DNA of 64,000 bases from Manduca sexta (Eukaryota > Arthropoda > Insecta > Lepidoptera > Sphingidae): NCBI RefSeq assembly GCF_014839805.1, contig NC_051130.1, positions 4,960,001 to 5,024,000 of the forward strand, in the 5' to 3' direction. The first letter of the stretch is position 1, and every line of letters starts with the position of its first letter. The notes under the pieces were generated by a model. That model worked only from the letters and a program-made list of their open reading frames with translations, had not been told where the DNA came from and made no database searches. A program made the position numbers and the translations under genes. Shown here piece after piece: positions 24,617 through 34,815 of this stretch.

Positions 24617-25922
24617 CTTAGTCTGGCCATAAATACTGTTACACTTAATTATAAAAAAATATTACATTTGAATTTCGAATCTGTCATTTTTATACGATTG
24701 TTCATTGTGTTTTCTCATTTTGGCGCCAATACATTGTAAAATATTTTGCGATATTAAAATGGTGTGGGGTGATAAAGAGAACCGAATCGCTGTGATAGCA
24801 TTACACAAAGTAGGTATGGAGCCAAATGCAATTTTTAAAACTCTCCATACACTTGGTATTAGTAAAATGTTTGTGTACCGGGCTATTAATAGGTACAATG
24901 AGACCTCCTCTGTTTGTGACAGAAAAAGATCTGGCCGTCCACGTAGTGTTCGTACGAAAAAGGTGGTCAAAGCAGTAAGGGAAAGAATTCGAAGAAATCC
25001 TGTCCGAAAGCAAAAGATTTTATCTCGGGAAATGAAGATAGCACCTAGAACCATGTCGCGTATTTTAAAAGATGACTTAGGACTTGCAGCCTATAAGAGA
25101 CGCACTGGCCATTTCTTAACTGATAATTTAAAGAAGAATAGGGTGGTAAAATCGAAACAACTACTGAAGCGGTACGCAAAGGGAGGTCACAGAAAAATTT
25201 TGTTTACGGATGAGAAAATTTTTACAATTGAGCAACATTTTAACAAACAAAATGACCGTATTTATGCTCAAAGCTCTAAGGAAGCTTCCCAATTAGTCGA
25301 CAGAGTGCAACGTGGACATTATCCGACTTCAGTGATGGTTTGGTGGGGTGTTAGCTATGAAGGAGTGACTGAGCCATATTTTTGTGAAAAAGGTATCAAA
25401 ACATCGGCACAAGTGTATCAAGATACCATTCTTGAGAAGGTAGTTAAGCCCCTTAACATCACCATGTTCAATAACCAAGTATGGTCCTTCCAGCAAGACT
25501 CGGCGCCGGGTCATAAAGCTCGGTCCACGCAGTCTTGGTTGGAATCGAACGTTTCGGACTTCATCAGAGCTGAAGACTGGCCGTCGTCTAGTCCCGATCT
25601 TAATCCGCTGGTTTATGATTTGTGGTCAGTTTTAGAGAGTACAGCTTGCTCTAAACGCCATGATAATTTGGAGTCCCTAAAACAATCTATACGATTGGCA
25701 GTGAAGAATTTTCCCATGGAAAGAGTGCGTGCTTCTATTGATAACTGGCCTCATCGTTTAAAGGACTGTATTGCAGCCAATGGAGACCACTTCGAATAAG
25801 CTTTTATATTTTTAATTGTTTTATATTTATGTATTAAACTGACACACTGTAAAAGTAATAAATGTTATTTGCAGTTAACAATTTTCTTTTTTCTTTATTA
25901 CAATATTTATGGCAAGACTAGG
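24617..25922 (+). mobile_element. maT/Bmmar1-like (DD37D) mariner transposon, copy A, 1306 bp
   Basis: Complete element flanked by TA target duplications (24615-24616 and 25923-25924). Imperfect terminal inverted repeats of roughly 24-28 bp: the left end starts CTTAGTCTGGCCATAAATAC and the right end, reverse-complemented, starts CCTAGTCTTGCCATAAATAT. The ends were placed by comparing with copy B at 51516, since identity stops exactly at the TA on both sides. Inside is one long transposase frame without introns and an AATAAA at 25857-25862. The element is same-strand with copy B and differs from it by only two single-base homopolymer indels that I can see, so both inserted recently on an evolutionary scale. 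Confidence 0.95.
24759..25799 (+). CDS. Mariner transposase, maT/Bmmar1-like (346 aa), third catalytic residue altered
   Basis: Cut-and-paste transposase that would bind the element's inverted repeats and integrate at TA. The start is the ATG at 24759 (M-V-W-G-D-K); the open frame extends further upstream but only with non-ATG codons. Residues 5-45 and about 68-110 look like the paired helix-turn-helix DNA-binding region, with the linker motif GRPR at 59-62. The catalytic domain follows: first Asp at 151 (ILFTDEKIF), second Asp at 247 (WSFQQDSAPGH), then SSSPDLNPL and LWSVLE. In DD37D relatives the third Asp lies 38 residues after the second, within NPLDY; here residue 285 is Val (GTT), so the text reads NPLVYD. 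An Asp at 287 would give DD39D spacing. Length is normal for the family. The frame is intact, but catalytic activity is doubtful. Confidence 0.9.
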   Translation: MVWGDKENRIAVIALHKVGMEPNAIFKTLHTLGISKMFVYRAINRYNETSSVCDRKRSGRPRSVRTKKVVKAVRERIRRNPVRKQKILSREMKIAPRTMSRILKDDLGLAAYKRRTGHFLTDNLKKNRVVKSKQLLKRYAKGGHRKILFTDEKIFTIEQHFNKQNDRIYAQSSKEASQLVDRVQRGHYPTSVMVWWGVSYEGVTEPYFCEKGIKTSAQVYQDTILEKVVKPLNITMFNNQVWSFQQDSAPGHKARSTQSWLESNVSDFIRAEDWPSSSPDLNPLVYDLWSVLESTACSKRHDNLESLKQSIRLAVKNFPMERVRASIDNWPHRLKDCIAANGDHFE

Positions 25923-25924
25923 TA

Positions 25925-26914
25925 CATAAATCATGTTGATTGACGCATGAAAGGGTCGCTCGTACAAGGCCGCGACTAAGTTGCCGCCATTCAATACATC
26001 ACTTCTGTTTATGAATGAAAGATTAGTTACATATCATTGCATTGTTTCTATTATTGGTGTGGTTGAGATAAAAATTTGTCTGTTTTTAAATGGATTTGAG
26101 CAGACCTTTGTTAATAGTTTAGACAGAAATATAAAATGTCTATAATATTATTTTGTAGTCTTGAAAGTTGGTAACGTATTGTAATTGTTTTAATATTTAA
26201 TTATAAATAATATTTTCTTCTATGTACAGTATGTATTTTAGTCCAGGAATCTATTTACGCACAAGGCAGTTCATGCTTATAAGTAACTAATATAAATATA
26301 CTCAGAAAAATAATGATAAATGACAGAGTAAACTTTAAAATAATACCTCGCTTCTTACTGACGGATTTTATCGGTCACTAAGTATGTATATGACCTTTAA
26401 GAATGATCCGTTTTCCCTTGATACTTTAAACCTGGCTAGGAAGGCAAAAATAACTATAGGTCAAAGTTCCCCCAAAAATATTATACATATACATTTGGGA
26501 CGAGACTCGAACACTGAAAACCCTCCTTAATCACGTACCTACATTCGCAGGGATATATACCTATATATATATCTACACATTTATTCAATGTATAACATAC
26601 TATATTCATAGAGAAAACACAAAGCTCTATCTCGTGTACAAACAGAACTATACCCTAATTTATTATGTTGGCACAAACGTTGTTTCTAGATGATTATCGT
26701 GTGATGAATTAGTATCGTATGTTCAATATTTACGAGTATTATGCAGAGTGGAGATTTTCATTCATTCATTAGCAAATCGTTTTTTCCTTTTATTGCGATC
26801 CCTTATAAGCTTCCGACCAGACTTCATGATTGCGGGGTGGAATTGTTTTTTTAATTTATAGTGCTAATGATAATTGCTTTGGATCTTGTTTGATACTCGT
26901 TTATTGTTGGGATC
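25925..26914. other. No gene recognised
   Basis: AT-rich sequence after mariner copy A; nothing identified. Confidence 0.55.
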
Positions 26915-27400
26915 TGTACTTTAAAAGGAATCTTTATAGGGTCACTTTGTTGGTCCGTCTGTCTGACTGTCAAGACCTTCTCCTCTCGTAGAGATATCAA
27001 GTTGAAATTTATATCAAATACTCGGGTCTATTGCTTGTTTCCGCTTCGAAAAAATTACACTTGTAAGTCATCACGATCTAAAGATTATGTTTATGTCGCA
27101 TATTGTAGGATTTCACAAAATGGGCATCAAAACATATAGGGTACTTTCCATTGATCTACAAAGGTGAAATTTGCCACGAAGTAATATCTTACAGCATATG
27201 TAAAGGGTAAAATCTGAAAACTGAATATGTATTTTAATAATAAATAAGCGAATTTACTATTACAATCTATATTTGTTGCTGCAATAACCGTGTCTGTATT
27301 TATCCGAATAATAATAATTATTGTTCTTAACAAGTTATCTGTTATATTTCAACAAGTTCAAAACTTATTTTCCCGATTGCGGGACTCAAAAGACTATATT
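26915..27400 (+). repeat. Dispersed retroposon-tail-like repeat
   Basis: 'ggtccgtctgtctgactgtc' 'aagacc', 'gagatatcaagttgaaattt', and 'acatatagggtactttccat' 'tgatctacaaaggtgaaatt' are phrases typical of moth LINE 3' regions. No reading frame of note. Confidence 0.55.
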
Positions 27401-28014
27401 AAAAAAATATACTTTAAAATACGTAACGTAAATCATTAAACTCACGAGCAGTCATGTTGCCATCGAATTAAGAACACTATTTAATTTAAACCAACAAATC
27501 TTAATTACGCATGCAAATAATATGCAGTAGTTTTTAACAGTTCAATTTAAAAAATACTGGGAATGGTACTGGAAGTTTTAAACTCATTTTGTAATCGGTC
27601 TCAATGGCAAGTTCTATTGTATTCGCGACTTTAAAACCATGTGTAAAGGCTTCTGTTTGCTTAAAAGGAAGGCAGCGTAGGTCTTTGGATGCGCTGTGGT
27701 CAGGCCGCAAAGTTGATTTCAAACCACCTACAATGTGTTTCCGCCGTTCTTGTGCACACGTAGCGACATAAAATGTATTATTGTGTTTAACCTAGTTAGC
27801 TTAATTAGACGGATCGGTATTCGGCGTGTAAGGGTTTCGCTTTTGAAGCTTTGTTTTCGCGAGTGACTAGCGAGTTTGCGTAATTAGGAATTTTGAGGTA
27901 ATTATGCGTGACGGCTGTTACAAGCTGTAGGTGATTCTTAGCTGTAACAATTGGAGGTTTGTGAGCTAATTTAAATTATGAATGGTTTATTTCTTCATTA
28001 ATAAAACTAGTTTC

Positions 28015-28325
28015 CGGATGTTATCGCAGTTTTTTATATTTTAATTTTCTCTCAACGTGTCGAGAGAAGATTAAAATATAAAAAACTGAATATAGAATAA
28101 AAAGAGAATCGTACTTTGCAGGAACTCTGGGTAGTAGGTCGTCCGAAAAGTCAACGTTACAATATGTACTGGTATTTTACAATTATGTAAAATTTTCAAA
28201 ATTTGCTTATGTTGGTCCGATCTACGCAGAAGGAGCTCACTCTGCCAGACTTCAAGACACCGTGATTATGTCTAACATTCGCGTAAACATAAGAAATCAT
28301 TATGATTTAATTTTGTTTAATAACT
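28015..28325 (-). repeat. Family D repeat, copy with collapsed hairpin
   Basis: The right side ('taacattcgcgtaaacataa' 'gaaatcat') is the reverse complement of the family D start. The left side is a 62-bp hairpin (28027-28088) with 27-bp arms CAGTTTTTTATATTTTAAT... differing at one position around an 8-nt loop. This corresponds to the internal inverted arms of the longer copies with the middle removed. 'ccgaaaagtcaacgttacaa' lies between. Confidence 0.6.
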
Positions 28326-30208
28326 CTTAAAAAATTCGTGTTCAGATATATCTTCATTCTATCACATAAACTTCAAAAAGTAAATTAGAGATATACCAAT
28401 ACCTTCCTTAATTACTTAAAATATATTAACTAAAACCTACCTTTTAATAACAGCTCCAGCGTCTGAGACTATTTTTCTAATGTCGCGGCGCCTAAAAAAA
28501 TATTGGATGTAACCTGAGTGTGAATGGCTGTTATTTGAGGTTTACCCACACATAGACACTGTAGATAGGTCGAGTACAACACTCGAACAAAAATAGCGGC
28601 ATTTATTTCAGCCTAGATGAAATGGGCCTAACAATGTCAAAACGGCTCGCGCGTGACGAGAATGCAGTCTAAAGAAGTCAAACCTTTTCTCTGACACCAT
28701 TTAATTTGGACGTCGAAGTCGCAATACACGATGTGAATGTGGCAAATTTATTTATCCCAAAATATTTTGTAGATGAATAATCACCTTCCGTGCTTGTTGT
28801 ATTTTTAGTTTGATTTTGAGCCAATGTTGGTTGGTTGGATTTTTTCTGTGTTATTGGTTACCGAATTGGCCATGAGAGACGAAAATATATTTTAAAACTC
28901 TTGATTCCTTCTTCTTTTTTTAGTCTAAACATAGTCATTTTAGATATTACGCTCCTAAATGTAACTAAATACTGTTATACGTTTGCTGACATTGTGGTAA
29001 AAATTATCCATGAATAACGAAAATTTTCACTATATAATCCTGTTTTTTATTATAATTTATCTAGCTTAACTAGCAATTTTAATTAGGCACCGACTCCAAA
29101 ATTGGTATCCAATATATACCTGTTATGTGAAATTATTTTTTGGTTTTGAGTGGTTTTTGAAGGCGGTTTAATTTTTTGTTAAAATTATTTTTATTTAATA
29201 TCTACGGTTCGAGTAATTTATTGTAAAATATTATTTTTAAGATGATAAGTGTGTCGTTTCATATAGTAACGTAATGTCAAAATGACGCTGTATAACGCCC
29301 GAAATTAATAATGTATCTGCTATCCAAGACTGAAACCTATCTTAGATTGCCGACTATCTTTCGATCGCTCTCCTATCGGCATGCCAATATCTTAACTCGC
29401 CTATCCTTGCTTACCTTCAACGATAGATCGCCGGCAATCCTTTCCAGACGCGTTCCCTCTTGACCATTCCATTTTATGCAGAATATTCCATTCGTAAAAA
29501 AATACTTTTTGTATTTTCCATAGAAACTATTCGTTTAAATATTTGTCCAATTGCTAAAAATAAGACTTGGAGTAATAATAAAATATTTTATGCATTTTAG
29601 CCCTCAAAAGAAATAATTAATAATTAGTATATGTCATATTTAAGTACAAACTATTTAATGAGTTGAAATGGAACGTGAGTAATGTGGTTGCTAACATATT
29701 TTGACACTGAAGTTTAATAACATTGTTCATAATATATTAATAAATCTTTAAAGGATTTAGTTTTTAGTATGAAGTACGCAGTAAACTCGGTGCCATATAA
29801 TAATAATTGGACTCTGTACACATTATCCAGTGTTATGGAACAAATTACAATTCCGTTATACATAATTGTTGCATAACTTTAATCGTTTACGCAGCGCACG
29901 AAACGGAGGCTCTCAAAAGTATTCAATTTTACCCGTTTTTGGTCCCATTGGTCATGGTGTGTTGATATATACCCTATAATAGCCATCCTCAATAAATGGG
30001 CCAATTCGAACCGGAAGTTCCTGAGATCAGCGCGTTCACACAAACAAATAAACAAACATACTCTTCAGCTTTATATAATTATAGCATAGATAATGTATGG
30101 AAATGTTGCCTGTTTCTATGATATTAACTTGTAACTAATAACTTTGAATTACAAATGTAAATAATCAATAAAACTAAATAGCAGTGATTACAAAGGTATT
30201 TTATTTTA
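28326..30208. other. No gene recognised
   Basis: AT-rich; contains a short pyrimidine/CGAT-rich patch near 29340-29460 ('ctttcgatcgctctcctatc') of unknown nature. The 60-codon frame at 28835 is not credible. Confidence 0.5.
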
Positions 30209-30452
30209 CTATGTAAAGAAGTTATTTATTAATGCTGTTCTTTCTCCAACATCTTGATTCTCTATATTGTTCTCATAATTAATAATATCAGCAGTTGATA
30301 ACTCCACTTCGGTTGGAATTTTCTCTAACCTGTGATTCCGACAAATATTGTGCAAAATTGCAGTTGCAATTATTATTGCTTGAACTTTAGGTAAAGATAA
30401 ACGCAATGTCAATGCAATCACAGGGAAGCGACGCTTCCATGTACCAAATGTC
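30209..30452 (-). pseudogene. PIF/Harbinger (HARBI1-type) nuclease, C-terminal exon or fragment
   Basis: On the minus strand, a pyrimidine-rich stretch and CTTTTTCAG precede an open segment starting at 30452. It reads x-T-F-G-T-W-K-R-R-F-P-V-I-A-L-T-L and continues through IIIATAILHNICRNHR to a TAG stop at 30209-30211. The FG-W-KRRFP block and the ILHNIC block are hallmarks of the C-terminal end of HARBI1/DDE_4 nucleases. The catalytic Glu usually lies just before the FG-x-KRRF block and so would be in the preceding exon, which I could not identify; the upstream minus-strand sequence has stops in all frames. Downstream on the minus strand there is an AATAAA-like signal. It may be the last exon of a Harbinger-derived gene or a transposon relic; the fragment reading is safer. 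Confidence 0.66.
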
Positions 30453-32416
30453 CTGAAAAAGAATAATATAAATATTTCTTATTACTCAGCAAAAGTTGAT
30501 GGAATGGAGAAACACCATAGTTCCTGAAAAAAACGATGCAATTGCCCCTTGTTAGTACCTATCTAATAGTTCGGTAGGTACGGTATTCTTTGTAAATAAT
30601 GTCAAAAATTATTTACCTTGTACATAGAAGTAACACGGATATACGGCATCAGTTTAACTAACAATGATTGGCAAGCAGATTTCGAAAGCCTAATCTAAAC
30701 GTGAAATCAAGCTCATCCAGGGTCTGTATGTAGTTAATTAACTCTTTTCATTTCCCGTGATGAAGCGCGACTTTCAGTTTCGCTATCAGTATCGCTAGTC
30801 TCTCCAAATCACTGTCGTCATTGTCACTAGAGAATATGGATATTTCCATTGCCTTTTCGTTTCCCTTAAAATTAGTGTAAGCGATATTCAAAACATATGG
30901 AGTAAACTGAGGAATTGGTCCGATTGGAAAATTCGATTGTTTACAACAATCAAATCAAATGTCATAACGGGTAGATAGAGTATTGGCAAGCGTAAACTGT
31001 CATTTTCAAACAGAGGGTAATCTATGATCTGTAATCCGTCCTCTCGAAGATCGATTATTGTTAGAGATAGCTTACTCAATCTATGGATTGGTTATTGGCA
31101 TGCTTTATCCATGAAAACGAATGAATTATCAATCTTAGATGGCATACATTGGATTAGGATTGGTTATTAATTTCGGGCGTAAAGCTACAGACAGTGCACT
31201 CTCTGGTTTTATCTTGAAATATCCATTGTTAGCATGAGACTAGAGTATTTTCTAAGTTTGAAATTTGCTTCTCGTTGGTTACCACGTATAAGTTTTAGAA
31301 TTGTGTATAACTTACTCTTTATAATTTAATCTGTTATTCAAATGTACATAGTGTTTGCCGCTGTAACACTAAATTATAGTTGGAGCCTATATTCTTCAGT
31401 CTCATATTCCGGTGAGATGGCAATCCGAAATGACGGAACAGAGTTCAGACGTAGGACCAACCTCTTACGTGCTTAAATAACAGATAAATACGGATTTATA
31501 ATATTAATTAGATAAGATTATAAGTAGGTATATAAAATCCCAGAACCTATACATAAATCGGTCGATTTGTCTGAGCATAGCTTAAATCGTACTAAATTAG
31601 AATGTGTTTGTCGATTAGTTTCGCCGGAATTTTCATACCATTAGTGGAAATAAGTAAAGGATCAGAGTAGTTTTAATTGATTTGGAAATTAATTGAAGCC
31701 TGTTTGGTTCTTAATTATATAATTCTTAGTAATCCTTCATTTAAATATTAATAAACGTAGATGTTATCATTAAGGCTTATATTTTTTTCCTAATTGATGT
31801 TTGGTGACCATGTTGGCGTTGGTTTTCATTTCTATTCTTTTGTTTTATATAAATGATGTAAATAATATTGTTTTATCATAAACTATTTTACAAGCCATGT
31901 TCTAATTTCTGTATTTAAGCATATTTATATGATCCTAGAACAAAATTAGACACTATATTACATCTTCACGATGACTAAAGCCGGTATATTAAAATCTATT
32001 GCGTCTAAAATTCCGCGACCAACAGGCAAATTCTTACAGCATCTGTAGAGTAATTAGTTAAGATTACCGGGCTACATTTGCTACCTAATGGTACGCTTCG
32101 TAACAGGAGTCTCGTTCATTAGTACAGGTGTTGAACATACCGGAAAACCTCGCGTTTGTTTTACCAACTGACATCTGACACTAAAGGTATTTACATCTTT
32201 ATAGATAAAGCAGTAGAAGGAGATTTTGGTTTTTATTTTTGTTATAATGTGCATTGCGAATAGCTTGATCTGTCTGAAATACTTTCTCTAAGTAGCTTGT
32301 ATGTTAATTTGGAACTTATTAATCATTACTTAACTTAAATTTATTTAAGAGTTTATGTACGCATATCCAAACAGAAATACCTATACTATATCTTCATACA
32401 CTTACATTTATAAAGT
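30453..32416. other. Upstream of the Harbinger piece; no further exon identified
   Basis: A donor-like site on the minus strand (ACAAG|GTAAAT at about 30615-30620) could belong to the Harbinger gene, but the sequence above it does not translate into recognisable nuclease motifs. The rest is AT-rich apart from the SINE scrap at 31378. Confidence 0.4.
31378..31475 (-). repeat. Family B SINE 3' fragment
   Basis: The plus-strand text 'attccggtgagatggcaatc' followed by 'cgaaatgacgga' matches the 3' body of the family B element at 2063-2328 ('ctccggtgagacggcaatcc'). The tRNA-like head is absent. Confidence 0.5.
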
Positions 32417-32612
32417 TACTAGCTGTTCCCCGCGGTTCCGCCATCGGAAAAAGTTTCTCCAGGAATGATATTTTTTCGGCAAAACCTAAGCCTATAGTAT
32501 TCAGGAGTAATGTAACTTCCTATTAGTGAAAGAAATTTCAAAATCAGTTCAGTAATTCCAGAGATTTAGAAACAAACTCACAAACTTTTCCTCTTTGTAA
32601 TATTTATATATT
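32417..32612 (+). repeat. RTE-like LINE 3' tail fragment
   Basis: 'tactagctgttccccgcggt' 'tccgcc' opens the copy, 'aatttcaaaatcagttcagt' 'aattcca' is the typical centre, and 'tctttgtaatatttatata' closes it. Confidence 0.7.
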
Positions 32613-33750
32613 AAGTTAGATAATATCTTAACCAAGCGAGATTCATATAACCTTATGTTTTTTGAATGCATGCATATGTTAACCACATATTGCAATTTCA
32701 AAAGCAAGAGAAGAGAAACAGATTTGTGATTGTTTGCTGAATTCCTTTGTCGAGGTTACATTGCACTTTAATATAATGCAAATATTTCAGACCGTTGTCT
32801 AAATGTCTTTAGCACAGATTTTGAATTTAAATCTGACTCAGGCATTGCCAAACAATCCAATTCTGATAGCGGATCAATCGGTTTAATCCGACAAAAACTC
32901 GTTTGACGAGTTGAGTAAAATTTTTTACATACTTTATTGAATCATTTTTGCAGGTTTTTTATTACACAAAAACGTTTGTAATTTGTTGGTTCGAGGCAGG
33001 TACGGTATTGAAATATATGAGTTTTTGTTGCTCTTGTAAAAACTTGTAAATGCATCGACAAAAGGTTTTAATTGCGTGTTGCAAAAAGCTCTGGAAAAAT
33101 AGTTTCAGCAAAGTTCTATGAATATACACCTACGTTAACAATTGTCATAATCATTTTTGTTAGACTATTATTATCTAACTAAATCTAGCGGCCCCAGATG
33201 TATCTACCTTTAGCTAGATAATAGCTGAGATGAAATGAAAATTCATTAATTCCATCGTATGGCTAGTCGGCAACTGTTGGAATTTTTAAGCGCCTTATAT
33301 GGCCTTTGACTTAATTTGATGTCTAGAGTTGGGACAAACTATGCGAAATTTGAATTTTGGCATTTTTATCATGAAATTTAAAAGGATTTTATACCATAAT
33401 ACGAAAGTTTTAGATTACATTCTAGGTATATCTTGCTATGTTGTAATGAAATATTTATGTACATCATATTGTTGGTTTGCTTAATAAAGAAAAATAAAAT
33501 AGGTCGAATTTATATTTTTATAAGTCTTCGATATCTTCGAAAGTAGACGGATATGCAACATCTTGAATTTTTTATTACTTATAATGCATACAACTATACC
33601 TCACATCACTACGAACAAATGACAATGATGTCAGCCTCCGTTAAAGCAATTACATTTATATGTCCCTTAACACAAAAGACTCAAAGGCTAGCCTAGTTCA
33701 CCTCAACTTTAGTTTGAAGGTTCAGTGAGCAAGAGTGGAGGAATGTTTGC

Positions 33751-33834
33751 TGACGTCATTTGGCCTCGGGCTCACGTCACGCGACCTTCGCTTCCGCTTC
33801 GTTAAATGCGAGCTCAGTTTGGATGCTTGTCCAG
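33751..33834 (+). promoter_or_regulatory. Possible promoter-proximal element: CRE, initiator and splice-donor-like edge
   Basis: A GC-richer islet holds a palindromic CRE (TGACGTCA, 33751-33758), a second half-CRE (CACGTCAC, about 33773-33780), an arthropod initiator match (TCAGTT, 33814-33819) and a strong donor-like site (CCAG|GTAGGG) at 33834/33835. Together they could be a promoter with a very short leading exon. Each motif is short and could be chance. Confidence 0.3.
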
Positions 33835-33953
33835 GTAGGGAATTAATTTTATTCTCATTATCTATTCCAGAGGGCATAGTGTATAACAAGTGGGTGTAAC
33901 CTTTACGATAGCATTTCGCTTTGTGTTCGTTCGAGCTTAAACGGAGGAAAGAG

Positions 33954-33962
33954 TATAAAAGG
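33954..33962 (+). promoter_or_regulatory. TATA-box-like element
   Basis: TATAAAAGG at 33954-33962 is a full-strength TATA match, 200 bp downstream of the CRE islet, in a locally less AT-rich stretch ('cttaaacggaggaaagag' before it). A 50-codon ORF opens with ATG at 34007. It is not supported by any recognised product. Confidence 0.28.
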
Positions 33963-34639
33963 CGGATGGTGCTAATTCTATATTGTTTGTAGAAATTTAT
34001 GAAACATGTTCATAAAAAGCAAAGACTTCATTGCCAAGCGTAAAAAAATCTGGGCATATGTTTGGTCAAACATATGTTTGTCAATGACTTTGTTGTGTCC
34101 AAACAGAATATTAATTATAATCATCAAATTCTCAAAGTTCATACGACGACAAAATTAGACTAAATATTGTAATTTGCTATCAAAATACGTGTATCGGCGT
34201 CGAGCCTTAAGTAAACCAAATATGAGACGGCGATATACGAACCTCAATACGTTAGAGAGAGAAGTAAAATATTTTTGACACCCAAAGCACAAAGGACATC
34301 TTGAGGTGAGCATTCAATCTATTCGAGAATTAGTTTCGGATATTCATTGCATAATATTTTATTAGATAAGCGTTACGCTGGCGCTTTTTATAGCTCCTTG
34401 TAATCAGTGCTAAGTAATTACATTTCTTTATGAGTATTGGACTGATGAGTCGTATTCTTGCAAGAAAATATGTTATTTGTGGCTTAGTGAGAATAACAAG
34501 AAATCATAATTGCGGAATATACTTAAAATAGATCTAACAGTAATTCAATCACACTTAGCTAAGTAAAAATTGTGCATCACAAAATTATAACCTGACGGAA
34601 CAAACAAGTCTAACGATTAACGTTTTTTTAGTTTTACAA

Positions 34640-34815
34640 CCGCAAATTGATATTAGGTTTTTCAACTCATTACCAGACCGGTTTCTGAAATTTGTGTCCG
34701 ATATACCGACAGGCTTATTCCGTATCACATCATGGGACGAAATACTTATGATGGATGGTAGGTGCAAGTTACACCTCTGCCTACACCTTCGGGAATAAAA
34801 GGCGTGTGTGGGTTT
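34640..34815 (+). repeat. Family C SINE, headless and diverged
   Basis: The block 'gtatcacatcatgggacgaa' and then 'cctctgcctacaccttcggg' match the body of the SINE at 61530-61802 in the same orientation. The tRNA-like head with A- and B-boxes is not recognisable. Confidence 0.65.

Noticed and set aside
24662..25514. Minus-strand open frames across mariner copy A (and 51561-51911, 52227-52412 in copy B)
   Set aside because: They lie antisense to the transposase, whose motifs and element structure explain the sequence.
30656..30741. Minus-strand open stretch (LDELDFTFRLGF...) as an N-terminal Harbinger exon
   Set aside because: Only about 27 codons between stops, no convincing motif or splice sites linking it to the C-terminal piece.
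30888..31079. 63-codon minus-strand frame upstream of the Harbinger piece
   Set aside because: No nuclease motif; length is expected by chance.
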